DNA of 64,000 nt from Rhizoclosmatium globosum (taxonomy: Eukaryota > Chytridiomycota > Chytridiomycetes > Chytridiales > Chytriomycetaceae). Shown in pieces: positions 11,187 to 21,966 of the stretch (position 1 is the stretch's first letter; every line of letters begins with the position of its first letter). Location of the stretch: positions 248,001-312,000 of the forward strand of contig MCGO01000015.1 of NCBI GenBank assembly GCA_002104985.1, written 5' to 3'. A program made the translations under genes and the position numbers. The notes beneath the pieces were generated by a model. That model ran no database searches. It saw only the letters and a program-made list of their open reading frames with translations, and had not been told where the DNA came from.

Positions 11187-12313
11187 ATGCCACCTCGCTG
11201 TCGCTGGACCACCGTATTCGCACCGACTGCAAAGGTGCCCGTGGAGCCGAAGTTCCGATTGGTCGCTCTTCGCATTCAGTGAATGTAGTCAACAGCAAAG
11301 TGCTCATCTTCTCAGGCGAAGAACTTCCCCGCGTTCCAATCGCCGCGAATCCCGCAAACAACTTTGGCGGAAGTGGCTTCGAGGCATTTGACTTGGGCCA
11401 GTCGGTTTGGGTCAAGGACGCATCGGCGGCGACAAAGACCGGCGCGGTGAGTCACAACGAGTCACTGGCTTCGTCTAATCTCAACAACCAACCAACCAAC
11501 CAACAGCCACAACCGCGAGTCGGCCACGCTTCAGCTCAAATTGGAAACAAGATTTACATTCTCGGTGGTCGTGGTGGCGCAGAAATGGTCCCCTTTGATT
11601 CTGACTTGTTCGAGTTTGATGCCGATACTGGACGCTGGAATATTGTTTCTCCTGCGAGCAAATGTACTGTTGAAAGCAGATCTTATCATTCAATGACAGC
11701 ATCCAAAGACTATGTGTTTGTCTTTGGTGGGTGTCCTGCGAAAGGCCGTTTGAATGACTTGCATCAGTTTGATCCTGCCACTCGAACTTGGACTCAGTTC
11801 CCTTCTCACTCTGAAATCTCTCCTCGTGGTGGCCCTGCGTTGGCCGTGTTGGGAGACAGATTGGTTGTGTTTGGTGGCTTCAATGGAAACGAATTGGGAG
11901 ATATGTGGACTATTCCAGTTGGTAAAGATGCTGGTCCTATTGCGGAACGTGAATGGAAGCGTATCATGGTTCCTGTTGGTTCTTTGGTTCCAGACCGTCG
12001 AAGCGTTGCTGGATTTGTTGCCCTTACCGATAAGTTTGTCTTGTTCCACGGCGAACGCGATCCATCTTCCAAGGGACATGAGGGCGCTGGCTTGTACCAT
12101 CGCGATGTGTGGACATTCAAGTTCACGTCAAAAGAGAATGATGCGGTTCAAACTGGTATCTGGGAGGAACAGGAGGTGGAGCAAAACGGACAGAATCCTA
12201 CTGCCCGAGGCTGGATTGCTGCTGCTCCATTGAATGGCGACAAAGTGGTCATGGTTGGTGGTTTTGATGGAGAAGTTCGAGATAATGGTGTATATTTGTT
12301 GTCATTCGATTGA
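11187..12313 (+). CDS. Kelch-repeat beta-propeller protein
   Basis: A soluble kelch propeller of the type seen in plant nitrile-specifier-like proteins and fungal galactose-oxidase-fold proteins; a protein-binding role is likely. Blades are marked by RSSHSVNVV with FSGEELPRVP, VGHASAQIGNKIYILGGR, RSYHSM with YVFVFGGC, GGPALAVLGDRLVVFGGF and RGWIAAAPL with VVMVGGFDGE. A gtgagt...caacag intron of 60 bp (11447-11506) is in frame and stop-free, so it can be mistaken for coding sequence. Start: ATG at 11187 (MPPRCRW...) gives a typical first strand but needs one frame correction near 11260. Alternatively an ATG at 11128 with a weak intron (11136 to about 11183) keeps the frame. Propeller confidence is high; the N-terminus is uncertain. 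Confidence 0.8.
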
Positions 12314-12326
12314 AGTGAGAATACAT

Positions 12327-13014
12327 CTACACAATGATAGTTCCAGGAGGCAGTACCATTGGTCCGGCTACTTCTTCCGCCTTCTCTTTACCACAAAGGT
12401 ACTTGATGATTGACAGAGCAAACTCGAAGCTTGTTCCAGGACCTCTGCTTGTGATGAGATTCCCGTCCACGACCACGCGGTCTTCCTTGTATTCGCCAAA
12501 CCAGTTCGCAGCCACGAGTTGATCCTTGACGCTCGGGTGAGAGGTGATCTGCTTCCCCTTTGCGATGTTTGCGGGGTGCAACGCGATTGGAGCCGCACAG
12601 ACCGCCGCAACGAGTTTCCCCTTTGATTCAAATGCTTTCAAGAGTGTGTGGAGCGCTGCGTTTTCTGGATTTGATTGTTTTGTTGGATTTGGTTGTGCGA
12701 GTCACAGTTGAGTCAAACGTGGATTGTACCTGCAAACGCCTTTGCACCGCCGAGTCCGCCTGGAAGAACGACAGCGTCAAAGTCCGAATCGGACAAGTTG
12801 AGTTGGGCGTCGGCGTGAAGTCGGACATTGCGAGAACACGTCACTACTTGTGCTCCAACTGAGGCAAGTGTCACTTCAATCTGAAGTTATGTACTCAATA
12901 TTGAGTATTCACAGAGAATGTCTCACTGACCTGTGCCCGTCGGAGGACATCAACACAAATAACAGTTTCCATTTCCTCACTTCCATCTGCCACAACCACA
13001 AGCACACGAACCAT
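12327..13014 (-). CDS. DJ-1/PARK7-type protein (glyoxalase/deglycase family)
   Basis: A member of the DJ-1 subfamily of the PfpI superfamily, acting in carbonyl and oxidative stress. Exon 1 gives MVRVLVVVADGSEEMET with the conserved glutamate of SEEMET. A middle exon carries VVTCSRNVRLHAD and FDAVVLPGGLGGAKAF. The last exon has the active-site cysteine in LVAAVCAAPIALHPANI, then ITSHPSVKDQL and the signature TSRGPGTSFEFAL. Two introns join these in frame (one begins after LRRAQ; one ends at aatccag near 12669). Length is about 190 aa, as expected. The 3' end is only 13 bp from that of the convergent kelch gene. Confidence 0.92.
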
Positions 13015-13268
13015 TTTTATCAAAAAATCTTTCGAAGGGCTCAAAATCATATATATTTAATGGTATAAACGCTTGTCTCGCATAGCCAAAACCTCCTTGG
13101 GTGCTGCAATCAACAAAGTTCCAACTTCTTCGCCACGAGTCTTTTTGTCTTCGCCCAATCGAACGGCAATCTTTTCCATATGCCGACGAATACTGCGCGT
13201 ACTATGGTCTGCATTCTTGATATCAGGTATCAGAGATGTTATTGAGTTTCTCATGTGGAACAACATCA

Positions 13269-15584
13269 TTAGGGGGAATCCAGAATTCTGGCAACTCGAT
13301 CCGTTCTTGGACTTCCACCAGAAGTCAAGGCCCACCGCAATAGCTGCATCGATTGCGTGACAAAGCACAAAACCACGGAGGCAAGCATCAATGCAGAAAC
13401 AGTCGGAGGAATATCAATAACGCCTGATGATTGAACACCGGAATATCTACATATGGTAGAAGCGCTTCCATTATATTGCATCAAGAGGTAGTGGCTCATC
13501 GATCCCATCGCTCCAGATAGCGCCTCCCACGTCATGTTGAGGTCATACTTCCCGCTGTAAGCATTTTCTTTACCCCATTGGAGCATATTTGAAACTAATC
13601 CAGCTTGAGTCGGATCATAATACGTTCCATTCAAGCTGGCCGTAAACACTTCTGTAAACCATTCAGTCATTTCAATATGTTTTGATGTTGATCCCACGTG
13701 TCTAATAATATCATTGAAGTAGCGACCATTGGAATCCACTGAATCTTTATGGAGTATTTGATCTTCCACTTGAATAAGATCAAGTTGTCCACCAGTCACC
13801 ATCAACCACTCATCTGAAACAAATGTAAACTTGACATGTCCTTCCCCAAGAACATATTTTACTTGACATTTTTGATGTACATCATACGCCGAGTAATCAG
13901 ACCAAGAGTGAGTTCCAGCAGGAAATCGAAAAGACACCATGGCAACGTATTGGTTTGTCCAAAGTTCTGATTGTTCCAGAGACAATTGAATGCGTCCAGG
14001 ATGTAGTGCATTCAATGTCGCGTTTGGGGTTAATGGTTTAGCATCCCCACAATTAACAGTGTAAAGATAAACGATTCCATCCCCTTCAACGTCAAACTGT
14101 CGGGATGGGGCAGAAAGTGGCCACGCAGCCCAACCGCCAATCAGTCCATCTTGCAATGGCAAACCATAATTGTACACTACAGATAAAGACGTATCTCCAG
14201 ATAAAAACCCAGGCAAGTTACTCAAAAATGTGGGTTTCGTGGGGTATGTCGCAGGGATGCAAGGAAAGTTGCCCAAGTCGGTGGTCACAGGAATCCACTG
14301 CATAAGCAAAATCAAATACCACATGCACCCTTCAACCACAAACATTGAGACTAAGTAAAGCTTTCGTAGTAATTTACCCTCGATGGGGTTGAACATGGAT
14401 TGCGGAACAGCAACATAGGAGAGAGGAACACCTTTCCCCTTTTTTACCAACGCGCTTGCAACATATTCCTTGGCGATGAGCTGTGTAGCAAGTGTTCCAC
14501 TGACGAGGCCGATTTTCCCAAGAGAACCCAGAATCGCATGCACCAAGTTATAAATTCCAATACTTGGAAGAGTCTTGCCGGCAATGAAGTTTACCAAGAT
14601 GGCAATGAAAATCAAGTCGAGCGTGTGAAAAAATGTGAGCGTGTAGATTTGAAACTTTACCGAGACAGCACACGCGTATATGAAGAGGAATACTGGACTG
14701 TTTACTAGCATATTGTAGTACTTCTCGTGCAGAGACATCATACGGCCAAGAAAGTCGCTTGATAAGTTCAACGAGGATCCATGGGACTTGATTGAATTTC
14801 CGCGAGAGTTTGCGTTCTTTCCTACTGTCCCGCTGGCTCCGGCGTTGGAAGTTGAACGCGCGATTGAACCGGCCATTGCCATGAAGGAGGATCGTCGTGC
14901 CTTCCTTGGAGCCGACTCGGGAGCGGGGAGACTGTCCATTTGACTGGAATCTTTGAGAGGCTCCCTTGTATCTTTTTCTTGATATAACACAGGTGATTCA
15001 GAGTAAGAAGGTGGGCGTGGGATTTCTTTGGCAGTTGTTGGTCGAGATGCTTGTGGTCCTACATCAGCAATTTGTGATGCATCAGTCGCAATTACAGCAA
15101 TAGACTTAGCAGCAGCAATAGAGGCAGCGATTGCAGCAGCTTCCTCTTCTTCCTCCTCGTTTTGAGATAATATTCCAGTCGTTGTAGTTGTCGTTTTAGT
15201 ATTAGGTTTAGACATGGATCGTTGCGACCCTTTCCGCGCCATTTGAGGAGACTTTTGGAGACTCATACTTCTCGATGGCTTTCGGGGGCCAGATCCGAGT
15301 GGTGAAGTTGTATCACCTCCTGAAGTTGTTCCTACACCAGAGGAGTCTCTTGCGAGAGATACAACGCGTACAGAGCTGCTGCTGCTAGACGCCGGTTTTT
15401 TGTTGTTGGCGTCTACTTGATCTGCAAAATGGAGTTTCATTCCAGACGGTAGCTTAGGCATCGGTTCTCCATGTTCAGCCAACATTCCTAACGGATTGTG
15501 CAGGATTGAGAGACTCTTTGACTTTTTCTTCTCCGTTGCAGGAGAGGCTGGGCCATCCTCGGACGCGATAGGGACTTTCTTCAT
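13269..15584 (-). CDS. Large multipass membrane protein, family not recognised
   Basis: One uninterrupted frame of 771 codons from ATG at 15584. The first ~260 residues are low complexity: Ser/Thr/Pro-rich, with an acidic run next to an Ala-rich helix-like stretch. A membrane part follows with hydrophobic segments around VFLFIYACAVSVKF, LDLIFIAILVNFIAG, GLVSGTLATQLIA, LVSMFVVEGCMWYLILL and, near the end, SALMLASVVLCFV. Between the last two lies about 300 residues that look extracytosolic, with several N-x-T/S sequons. The frame stops at 13269. However, the overlapping frame 13057-13368 continues with convincing coding text (RSIRRHMEKIAVRLGEDKK), so one frame break near 13280-13370 may have removed the true C-terminus. 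Function unknown. Confidence 0.7.
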   Translation of the reverse strand: MKKVPIASEDGPASPATEKKKSKSLSILHNPLGMLAEHGEPMPKLPSGMKLHFADQVDANNKKPASSSSSSVRVVSLARDSSGVGTTSGGDTTSPLGSGPRKPSRSMSLQKSPQMARKGSQRSMSKPNTKTTTTTTGILSQNEEEEEEAAAIAASIAAAKSIAVIATDASQIADVGPQASRPTTAKEIPRPPSYSESPVLYQEKDTREPLKDSSQMDSLPAPESAPRKARRSSFMAMAGSIARSTSNAGASGTVGKNANSRGNSIKSHGSSLNLSSDFLGRMMSLHEKYYNMLVNSPVFLFIYACAVSVKFQIYTLTFFHTLDLIFIAILVNFIAGKTLPSIGIYNLVHAILGSLGKIGLVSGTLATQLIAKEYVASALVKKGKGVPLSYVAVPQSMFNPIEGKLLRKLYLVSMFVVEGCMWYLILLMQWIPVTTDLGNFPCIPATYPTKPTFLSNLPGFLSGDTSLSVVYNYGLPLQDGLIGGWAAWPLSAPSRQFDVEGDGIVYLYTVNCGDAKPLTPNATLNALHPGRIQLSLEQSELWTNQYVAMVSFRFPAGTHSWSDYSAYDVHQKCQVKYVLGEGHVKFTFVSDEWLMVTGGQLDLIQVEDQILHKDSVDSNGRYFNDIIRHVGSTSKHIEMTEWFTEVFTASLNGTYYDPTQAGLVSNMLQWGKENAYSGKYDLNMTWEALSGAMGSMSHYLLMQYNGSASTICRYSGVQSSGVIDIPPTVSALMLASVVLCFVTQSMQLLRWALTSGGSPRTDRVARILDSP

Positions 15585-15765
15585 CTGTGTGTTGTTTTTG
15601 GTTGGAAATCACAAAAAATTGGGCAATCTCTTGTTTAATAAGTGGGTGAAAGAATGACGATGAGTAGTTTGTACAATTATATTTTATCGCTTTGGAAGAA
15701 TGATAAGGAAAAGAAGGCCAAGAATGGGTGTGTTCACGAAATTCACACACGAGGACCAACTCCCA

Positions 15766-16697
15766 TTATTGCACTTTACGAAATGCTGCATAGAGTAATT
15801 TAAGCTTATTTCCATAATCATGAACAAGACTCACATTGTAGCACTGGGTAGATACGCTCGAAAGCTTCATAAATCTCAGTTCGCAACTTGGCTCCAGTCA
15901 AGACAATTTTCCCAGATACAAACACGAGTAACACAATTTTAGGTTTTTCCATACGATAAATAAGGCCAGGAAACAGTTCTGGCTCGTACTGTCATCAAGT
16001 TGATATCAGCTGAAAGTTCCAGATCTGTGCCAGCGAATACATCTCAAAAAACATACTCACACTGCTGAAATCTCCGTGAGAGTACGCCAATCCTTCCAAA
16101 CGAATTGGAAACTTGACGTCACAAGAACCAACAATATTCTGAATCTTAAAGTCTGTGAATTTGGCAGCGAATCCAAGCTTCTGAATAATACGGGCATATT
16201 TTCGCGCTGCTAGGCGAGATAGATCTTCACTCTTTGCTCCAGTAATAACCATTTTGCCCGAGGAGAAGATGAGTGCCGTTGTTTTGGGATCACGAATACG
16301 CATAATGACGGCCGCGAAACGCTGGATGACAGAGAAGCCCAATGGAAATAAAGTCGGTGTAAATTGACGTAGGTTAGGTGTATTTAGTGAGGGGAAAGAT
16401 TGGAAGGTGGTGTCAGCAAACTGGGAGAACCAAGAAACCACCCACCTTTGGGTTATACTCGGCATTTCTCGCCCTTAATGCAATAGTTTTCAAGTCGAGT
16501 TTGACGTCCAGGTTCACAGTTGCTACGACGTTCCTATTGGAAATGGTGGGGCGTGAGTACCATCGACAAGTACCACCAACGGGTGCGGCCCCGCAAAGAG
16601 CAAGCACGTACTGCAGCACCGGAGTAATCCCAGAGGTCCACTGCATCGTTCCACCGGGCGTCTGGGCTGCGACGGGAGTGGGAGCGACTTCGGCCAT
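15766..16697 (-). CDS. SPT15: TATA-binding protein (TBP)
   Basis: The core transcription initiation factor that binds TATA boxes for all three nuclear RNA polymerases. A short N-terminus (about 29 aa from ATG at 16697) precedes the saddle domain: [63 protein letters not shown]. The second repeat follows with [47 protein letters not shown] and [13 protein letters not shown]. The last exon is only 20 bp (FRKVQ then TAA) behind a gtgagt...tgcag intron; splicing gives YPVLQSFRKVQ, the usual TBP ending. It is divergent from the Tls1 homologue with only 48 bp between start codons. Near certain. Confidence 0.96.
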
Positions 16698-16745
16698 CGT
16701 CGCTGGTTTTTGCAAAGAAGTTTGTTCAAAGAAAGACAGAGAAGG

Positions 16746-17824
16746 ATGCCGCCCCAGAAACGCCTGCGTCAGAGAGAACCAGATTCGGACGAGGAACAAG
16801 GCGAAACTAAGACAGACGAAGTACGTTGGACTTGGGTATTGGACAGTGTTTGACCTGACGCCTGGTTCAGATATCAGTGGCAGAGGTGCTCGAACTGCGG
16901 AAACTGAAGAAGAGATCGCACGGCGTCGATGCTCCGGCTTTGCTGCGTGGAGATCCGTGGCTTATTAAACAGCGGGAGGAGGAAGAGAGGCTCAGGAAGA
17001 AGAAGGCGGCTGACGACCCCTGGAGGCTAAAGACTGGTGGACTCGTTGATTTGGATGGAGTGAAAGGCTCAAAGTGAGTGAACGCTTGTCATGAAGTCTG
17101 TGTTGATGCGGAATGCTGCAGAATGGCGTTTGGTGAAGAATCCACGTCACTCAAAGGACCAGGTTTTGCAACAGCCTCAAATACTATGGACACGGAAAAG
17201 AAAATGTGAGGCTCTTGTTATGGGATAAATAGCAGCTGAGCGGTTGTGGTATAGGCAGGAATTCATTGAACGGGAACTCAAAAAGCGACTAAGTGGCGAA
17301 GGAAGGGCAGACTCAAATGATTCGTTAGATAAAGATAAGGACAGTGACAAGAGCCTCAACGATACAGACGCGTCGAAACCTGTGGTCGAAGGAAATGTTG
17401 CCTTCTCAGCAGCAATGCTCACATCCATTCCAGTTGTTGACCTTGGAGTGGCACCAAAGTTGAAGAATATGAAGAAACGGAAAGAGCTCGACGCGACATG
17501 ATGTTGGGAAAGTTGGCAGCTGATGATGGAAACAAGTTATCTAGTGCAATGAATGTTTCGGCATCAAATCGATGTATGTATCAAGTTAGTCAATTTAGCA
17601 TAGCAAGGACTCACTCCATCAAACAGTCTACCGAGGTCAACCGAGCAATGTCAAAGGAACCCAATCAGCAGAATCGAAAAACGGGGATCAAAAGTTTGAT
17701 CGAAGAACCATGGCGACTGGTAGGGATGAAGTGCCACTCAAATCAAACTAATTCATTGTCGACAGATGATCTGGTAATGCAGAATTTTAAGAAGCGAAAT
17801 CTTCCAGGGAACAAGCGAAAGTAA
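16746..17824 (+). CDS. TLS1: Tls1/C9orf78 family splicing-associated protein
   Basis: A homologue of human C9orf78 and fission yeast Tls1, nuclear proteins that bind the spliceosomal helicase Brr2 and affect splicing of telomere and heterochromatin factors. Order of matches: acidic start [76 protein letters not shown], then [12 protein letters not shown], a NRFYRG motif formed by splicing, and a C-terminus [12 protein letters not shown]. There are about five short introns. One base appears to be missing near 17470, where the frame switches between KLKN and RARRD; the conserved protein continues on both sides. Identification rests on this colinear motif order. Confidence 0.85.
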
Positions 17825-17905
17825 AGTTTATTGAGTTCTTACAGAAATTTGAAATAAACGTAAATGAAAGCCAGAGTGGGTGCTGTTGAACTAAAATAAT
17901 GTCTA

Positions 17906-20900
17906 TCATTTGCCAGTGGACCATCTGCAATGATAGTTAGTTGATTTGATAAAATCGAGTTATATATCGCACCTTGTCGGGTGCATCTGGAGTCCAGCAA
18001 TGTCAGGATTAACGTCAGCGGGGAAGACTAATTGTTATTTTTTGTTAGAAGATGGCAAATAATCCGTATGACATACATCTGCGAATAATGACAAGACGAA
18101 TGGTCACATAAAGAATGATAAACGCGCCGTAAGCAATTCCAATAAGCCAGTAAAGAGGGCTAAGATTTTGTGACGTTCCGAAAATAGCTGTTGTCATAAA
18201 GATTTAGTAATTTTTTCTGACCTCGTCAATACCCACTCAAAACTCCAGGAGTGTAGACAATAAAACCAGCAAACGCTGCTCCAGTCAAAACACTGATGAA
18301 TGTTGCTGGATTACTGACAACGTATCTTCCGAAAGGCAACGTCGTTTTGCATTTGCAGGCAAACAGATTGAAACATTGCTGTGCCATCAAGCTAAACGAA
18401 GTCAATAAGCAAAAAGAATACTCGAGGAAACTTTGTTACGAACCAAAAGTAAAAAGCAGATTGAGCTTGGGCAAGAGCTTCGGCTTGGAACGCGTCATTC
18501 TATGATAAAACGGTGAAAACTCGTAACGAAAATATACTTCCTTACCATTAAGACTCCGTTTATATTAGTGTAGTTTGGAGCTCCAGATGCGAAATAGGCT
18601 GTATTGATGCTCTGCATAGTCTTGGCATCATAAGGTGTGATCTGGAATTGAGTTCCATCCGTGTACTTCGCGGAGTATAAGACTGTAAAGAAGGCCGTTG
18701 CACTTCCGATGAACTCAATAATGCCAGCTTCTAAATATGCCCAACTGATTGAGTTTCCATCGACCATAATTTCTCCATCGGGCTTCTCCATTTTACGCTT
18801 CCAGTATCTTGACGATCCAAGCTTTTTAAATGCAAGAGCGGTTTTTTGACTGAAAGTAAGTTCAGGGGCGCCTTCTTCTTGGGAAAATCCATCCTCGATG
18901 TCTTCTGCCTTACGCTTGCGAAGTTTTTCAATAGATTCTGCTGTAACTGGGCGACGAGGTGGCTGCTTCATAAGGAAGTCTGACTCGGGAGGTTCCCATG
19001 CGTAAGACAACGAGGCGCAAAGCTCGAATCCAAGATCAACGACGAGAATTTGAAGAGGACTAATCATAATTGGAATAGGGACACAAACCCACAACACAAA
19101 TGGAATAACTTCGGGCATAGTGTGAGTAACGGTGTACTTGATACATTTCTTGAGGTTGGCAAAGATAAGCCGTCCTTCTTTGATACCCTTTACGGTCGAG
19201 GCAAAGTTGTCGTCAAGCAAAATCATAGATGCGGCTTCTTTGCTGACATCAGATCCGGAAAGGTTCATGGCAATACCCAAATCAGCCTTCTTGAGAGCAG
19301 GCGAGTCGTTGACTCCGTCACCCGTCACTCCGACGATATGGCCAAGCGACTGGGCGCGCTTGACAATCTGCAACTTGTGTTTTGGACTTGTACGTGCAAA
19401 GATAATCTATGAGACACGTTAGCACAAGTCCTAACAAACAAAAACAAACCTCTTCCTTGGAAAAGATGTTATCCCAATCGGCATCAGTTAGCGAATCAAT
19501 TTTTTCTCCATGAATAACGATAGCGTGAATTTCATCTTCTCTAATAGTGTTTATGTCACGCCCAGTCTTCTTTGCATGAAGCTCTTTAGTATCAGAAAGC
19601 ATCAAGTTGATCTTTCGGCCAATAGCTTCAGCGGTAAGAGGGTGATCTCCGGTAACCATCATAATCTTGACACCTGCAGCACGACTGTGTCCAATAGCTT
19701 CTCGAACTCCGTGTTTTGGTGGATCTTCCAAACTTGCCAACCCAACAAATGTCAAACCGGTCTAACGATGAGATTAGAATCTGGTGAAAGTTATTCAAAG
19801 ATACTTACCGATGGGTATGTCTTTGGCTCCTTGGTAAAAACAAAGTCTGCTGGATACTCTGATCCAGGCAAGTTCAACATGGCAAACGCCAAGACACGAT
19901 GACCCTTTCCAGCCATGTACTCATACTTGTTAGTGAACTCGTCTTGGTGGCTTTGCTCCATTGGAATAGCTTTTCCGTCCTTCAAGATGGTCGTACAGAT
20001 TCGAAGAATACGCTCGGGAGCTCCCTTCATAAACAAAGTCAACGGTCCATCCGCATGAGCCTTTTGGTGAATTGCCATGTGCCATTTGTTCTCGGAGTTG
20101 AAGGGAATTTCAAACACTTTTGGATATTGATCATTGAGTTTGTCAATGTTCAAGAGTTTCTGGGCGGCGAAACGGAAGAGACCCGATTCAGTAGCATCTC
20201 CGGTGATGGTCCGTTGGTCAACTGGGACATCCGTACGATCGAATCTAAGTTGGTAGATTGTTAGAAAACCGAAGATAGTTTCTTATAGAAACTTACCTGG
20301 CACGGGAACACATTGCCGAAATGTGCAGGATTTCTTGAATTCCACTTGCTTCAAAGTCGAAAGGACTCTCCTCGGGTGGCAGATTCGACGAGGATGATTG
20401 GGCACTGAAGAGTTTTAACCCACACCAAAAGTTTGTGGCTGTCATTTGATTCATAGTCAAAGTACCCGTTTTATCAGTTGCCAAGAGTGTGATGGCACCG
20501 AGTGTTTCTACACCACGGAGATCTTTTACCAAAACCTGTTGTCCAGCCATTCGCTTCGCAGCGATGGTCAAGAGCATGGTAATGGTGGCTGGAAGTCCTT
20601 GAGGTACCCATCCAACCAGCACACCGATAGCAAAGTTGAGGGCAAAAGAAATCTTTCCAGTCTTGACTTGAGAAATAATGAAGAAGATGATAGCTGTGAG
20701 AACTGCAACCCCTCCGATCAAAGCGACAAAGTTGTTGATTCTAGATCGTCTGTTAAGTAACGCAGCAGAAAATAAGCGCCTTACTCGACCGTCATCGGAC
20801 TTGGGGCTTTGTGTTCTCCTTGAGTCAAACCTGCGATCTGCCCCAAGACAGTGTTGTCACCGCATCGAATAACAACACCATAACATTCTCCATTGACTGC

Positions 20901-21771
20901 CAAAGTTCCATTGAAGGCCAAATTAGTAGCCTCAAGGGGACTGTGCATGGAGTTCGTTGCCATTCTATCTTGCGGTTCAGCTTCTCCAGTTAACGAAGAG
21001 TTGTCGACTTTAAAGTCCGTGGCATTGATAATGTAGATGTCTGCTGGAAGCTTATCTCCCATTCTAACGAACACGACGTCACCGAGAACTAATTCTGAAG
21101 CTGGTAGATTTTTTAGTTGTCCTTCGCGAACGGCTTGACTCTTAGAAGGAATCATGTTCTGAAGAAAACTCTGAGTTTTTCATGGTATAAATAAAACTTT
21201 CAGTCACCATAAATCCTGCGAGGGCTTTTTCAGAGGCCATCAGCTGGACAAATTCAATCAGGGCATTCAAGATGGCGACTGCGATCAGAATAACTCCAGT
21301 GTAGACCTAATATTAATGTTTCATTAGCATATGAAAGCTTTTAAATAATGGCCAAACCGTGATGATTCCGTTGCCCACAGGATCAATACCTGTAAACAAG
21401 TTCAGTGTATGTGGGAGAGGAATTTTAAAACCAACCATAGACGACAAACTGAGCCACTCCACAAAACAAAAGCAAAGCATTAAATATATTGAAGAGGCAC
21501 TCCAGATATAAGAAGATAGGTGACTTCTTCTTCGGAGGTGAAAGAATATTGGGTCCGTTTTCTTCCAATCTCTTCTTTGCTTCCGCGTCTGTCAGCCCTT
21601 TGCTGGTTTGTGGCTTTGAGCTCTCAAAAGATGTTTTGTGACGATCTTGGAGCTGTTCGAACGTGAGCATATGCTCATCCTAACAAAAAATTAGTTTGAC
21701 ACTTCACGCTACCACACACGTACGATATCGAGCTTCTTCTCGGCTCCTTTCTTTTTTGGATCCGGGCTCAT
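17906..21771 (-). CDS. Type IIC P-type ATPase alpha-like, copy A (Gln in the M4 motif)
   Basis: A cation-pumping ATPase of the Na,K/H,K-ATPase subfamily. From ATG at 21771: [11 protein letters not shown], the M1/M2 region, [10 protein letters not shown] (A domain), M4 motif [15 protein letters not shown], phosphorylation site [54 protein letters not shown]5 YTVTHTMPE and M6 VVDLGFEL. The C-terminus is built from small exons and ends [13 protein letters not shown] (stop 17906-17908). About ten introns. The M4 glutamate that binds transported cations in animal pumps (PEGL) is Gln here; the codon is CAA near 20600. M5 keeps its glutamate; M6 reads DLGFEL where animals have DLGTDM. It lies head to tail with copy B, with 195 bp between. 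No beta subunit gene is seen nearby. Confidence 0.92.
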
Positions 21772-21966
21772 GATTTGATCGTTCAAGAGACGGGTTTGGA
21801 AGGAGCTTTTGGCCAAGAATTGTCACCGAAAATCAAAAGAAGAAGGACGAACGGTCTGGGAGTACTTACTCCCGACATCACGAAGAAAAATGAAGAATTT
21901 ATTGAGAGAGTTGAGAAAGAAATTAAAATAAAAGAAACTTCTGAGTTTCTTCGGTTCTTCTGTCAG

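Noticed and set aside
13073..15584. Plus-strand ORFs opposite the large membrane protein
   Set aside because: They are short, start without context and have no protein-like conservation. The minus frame is continuous for 771 codons.
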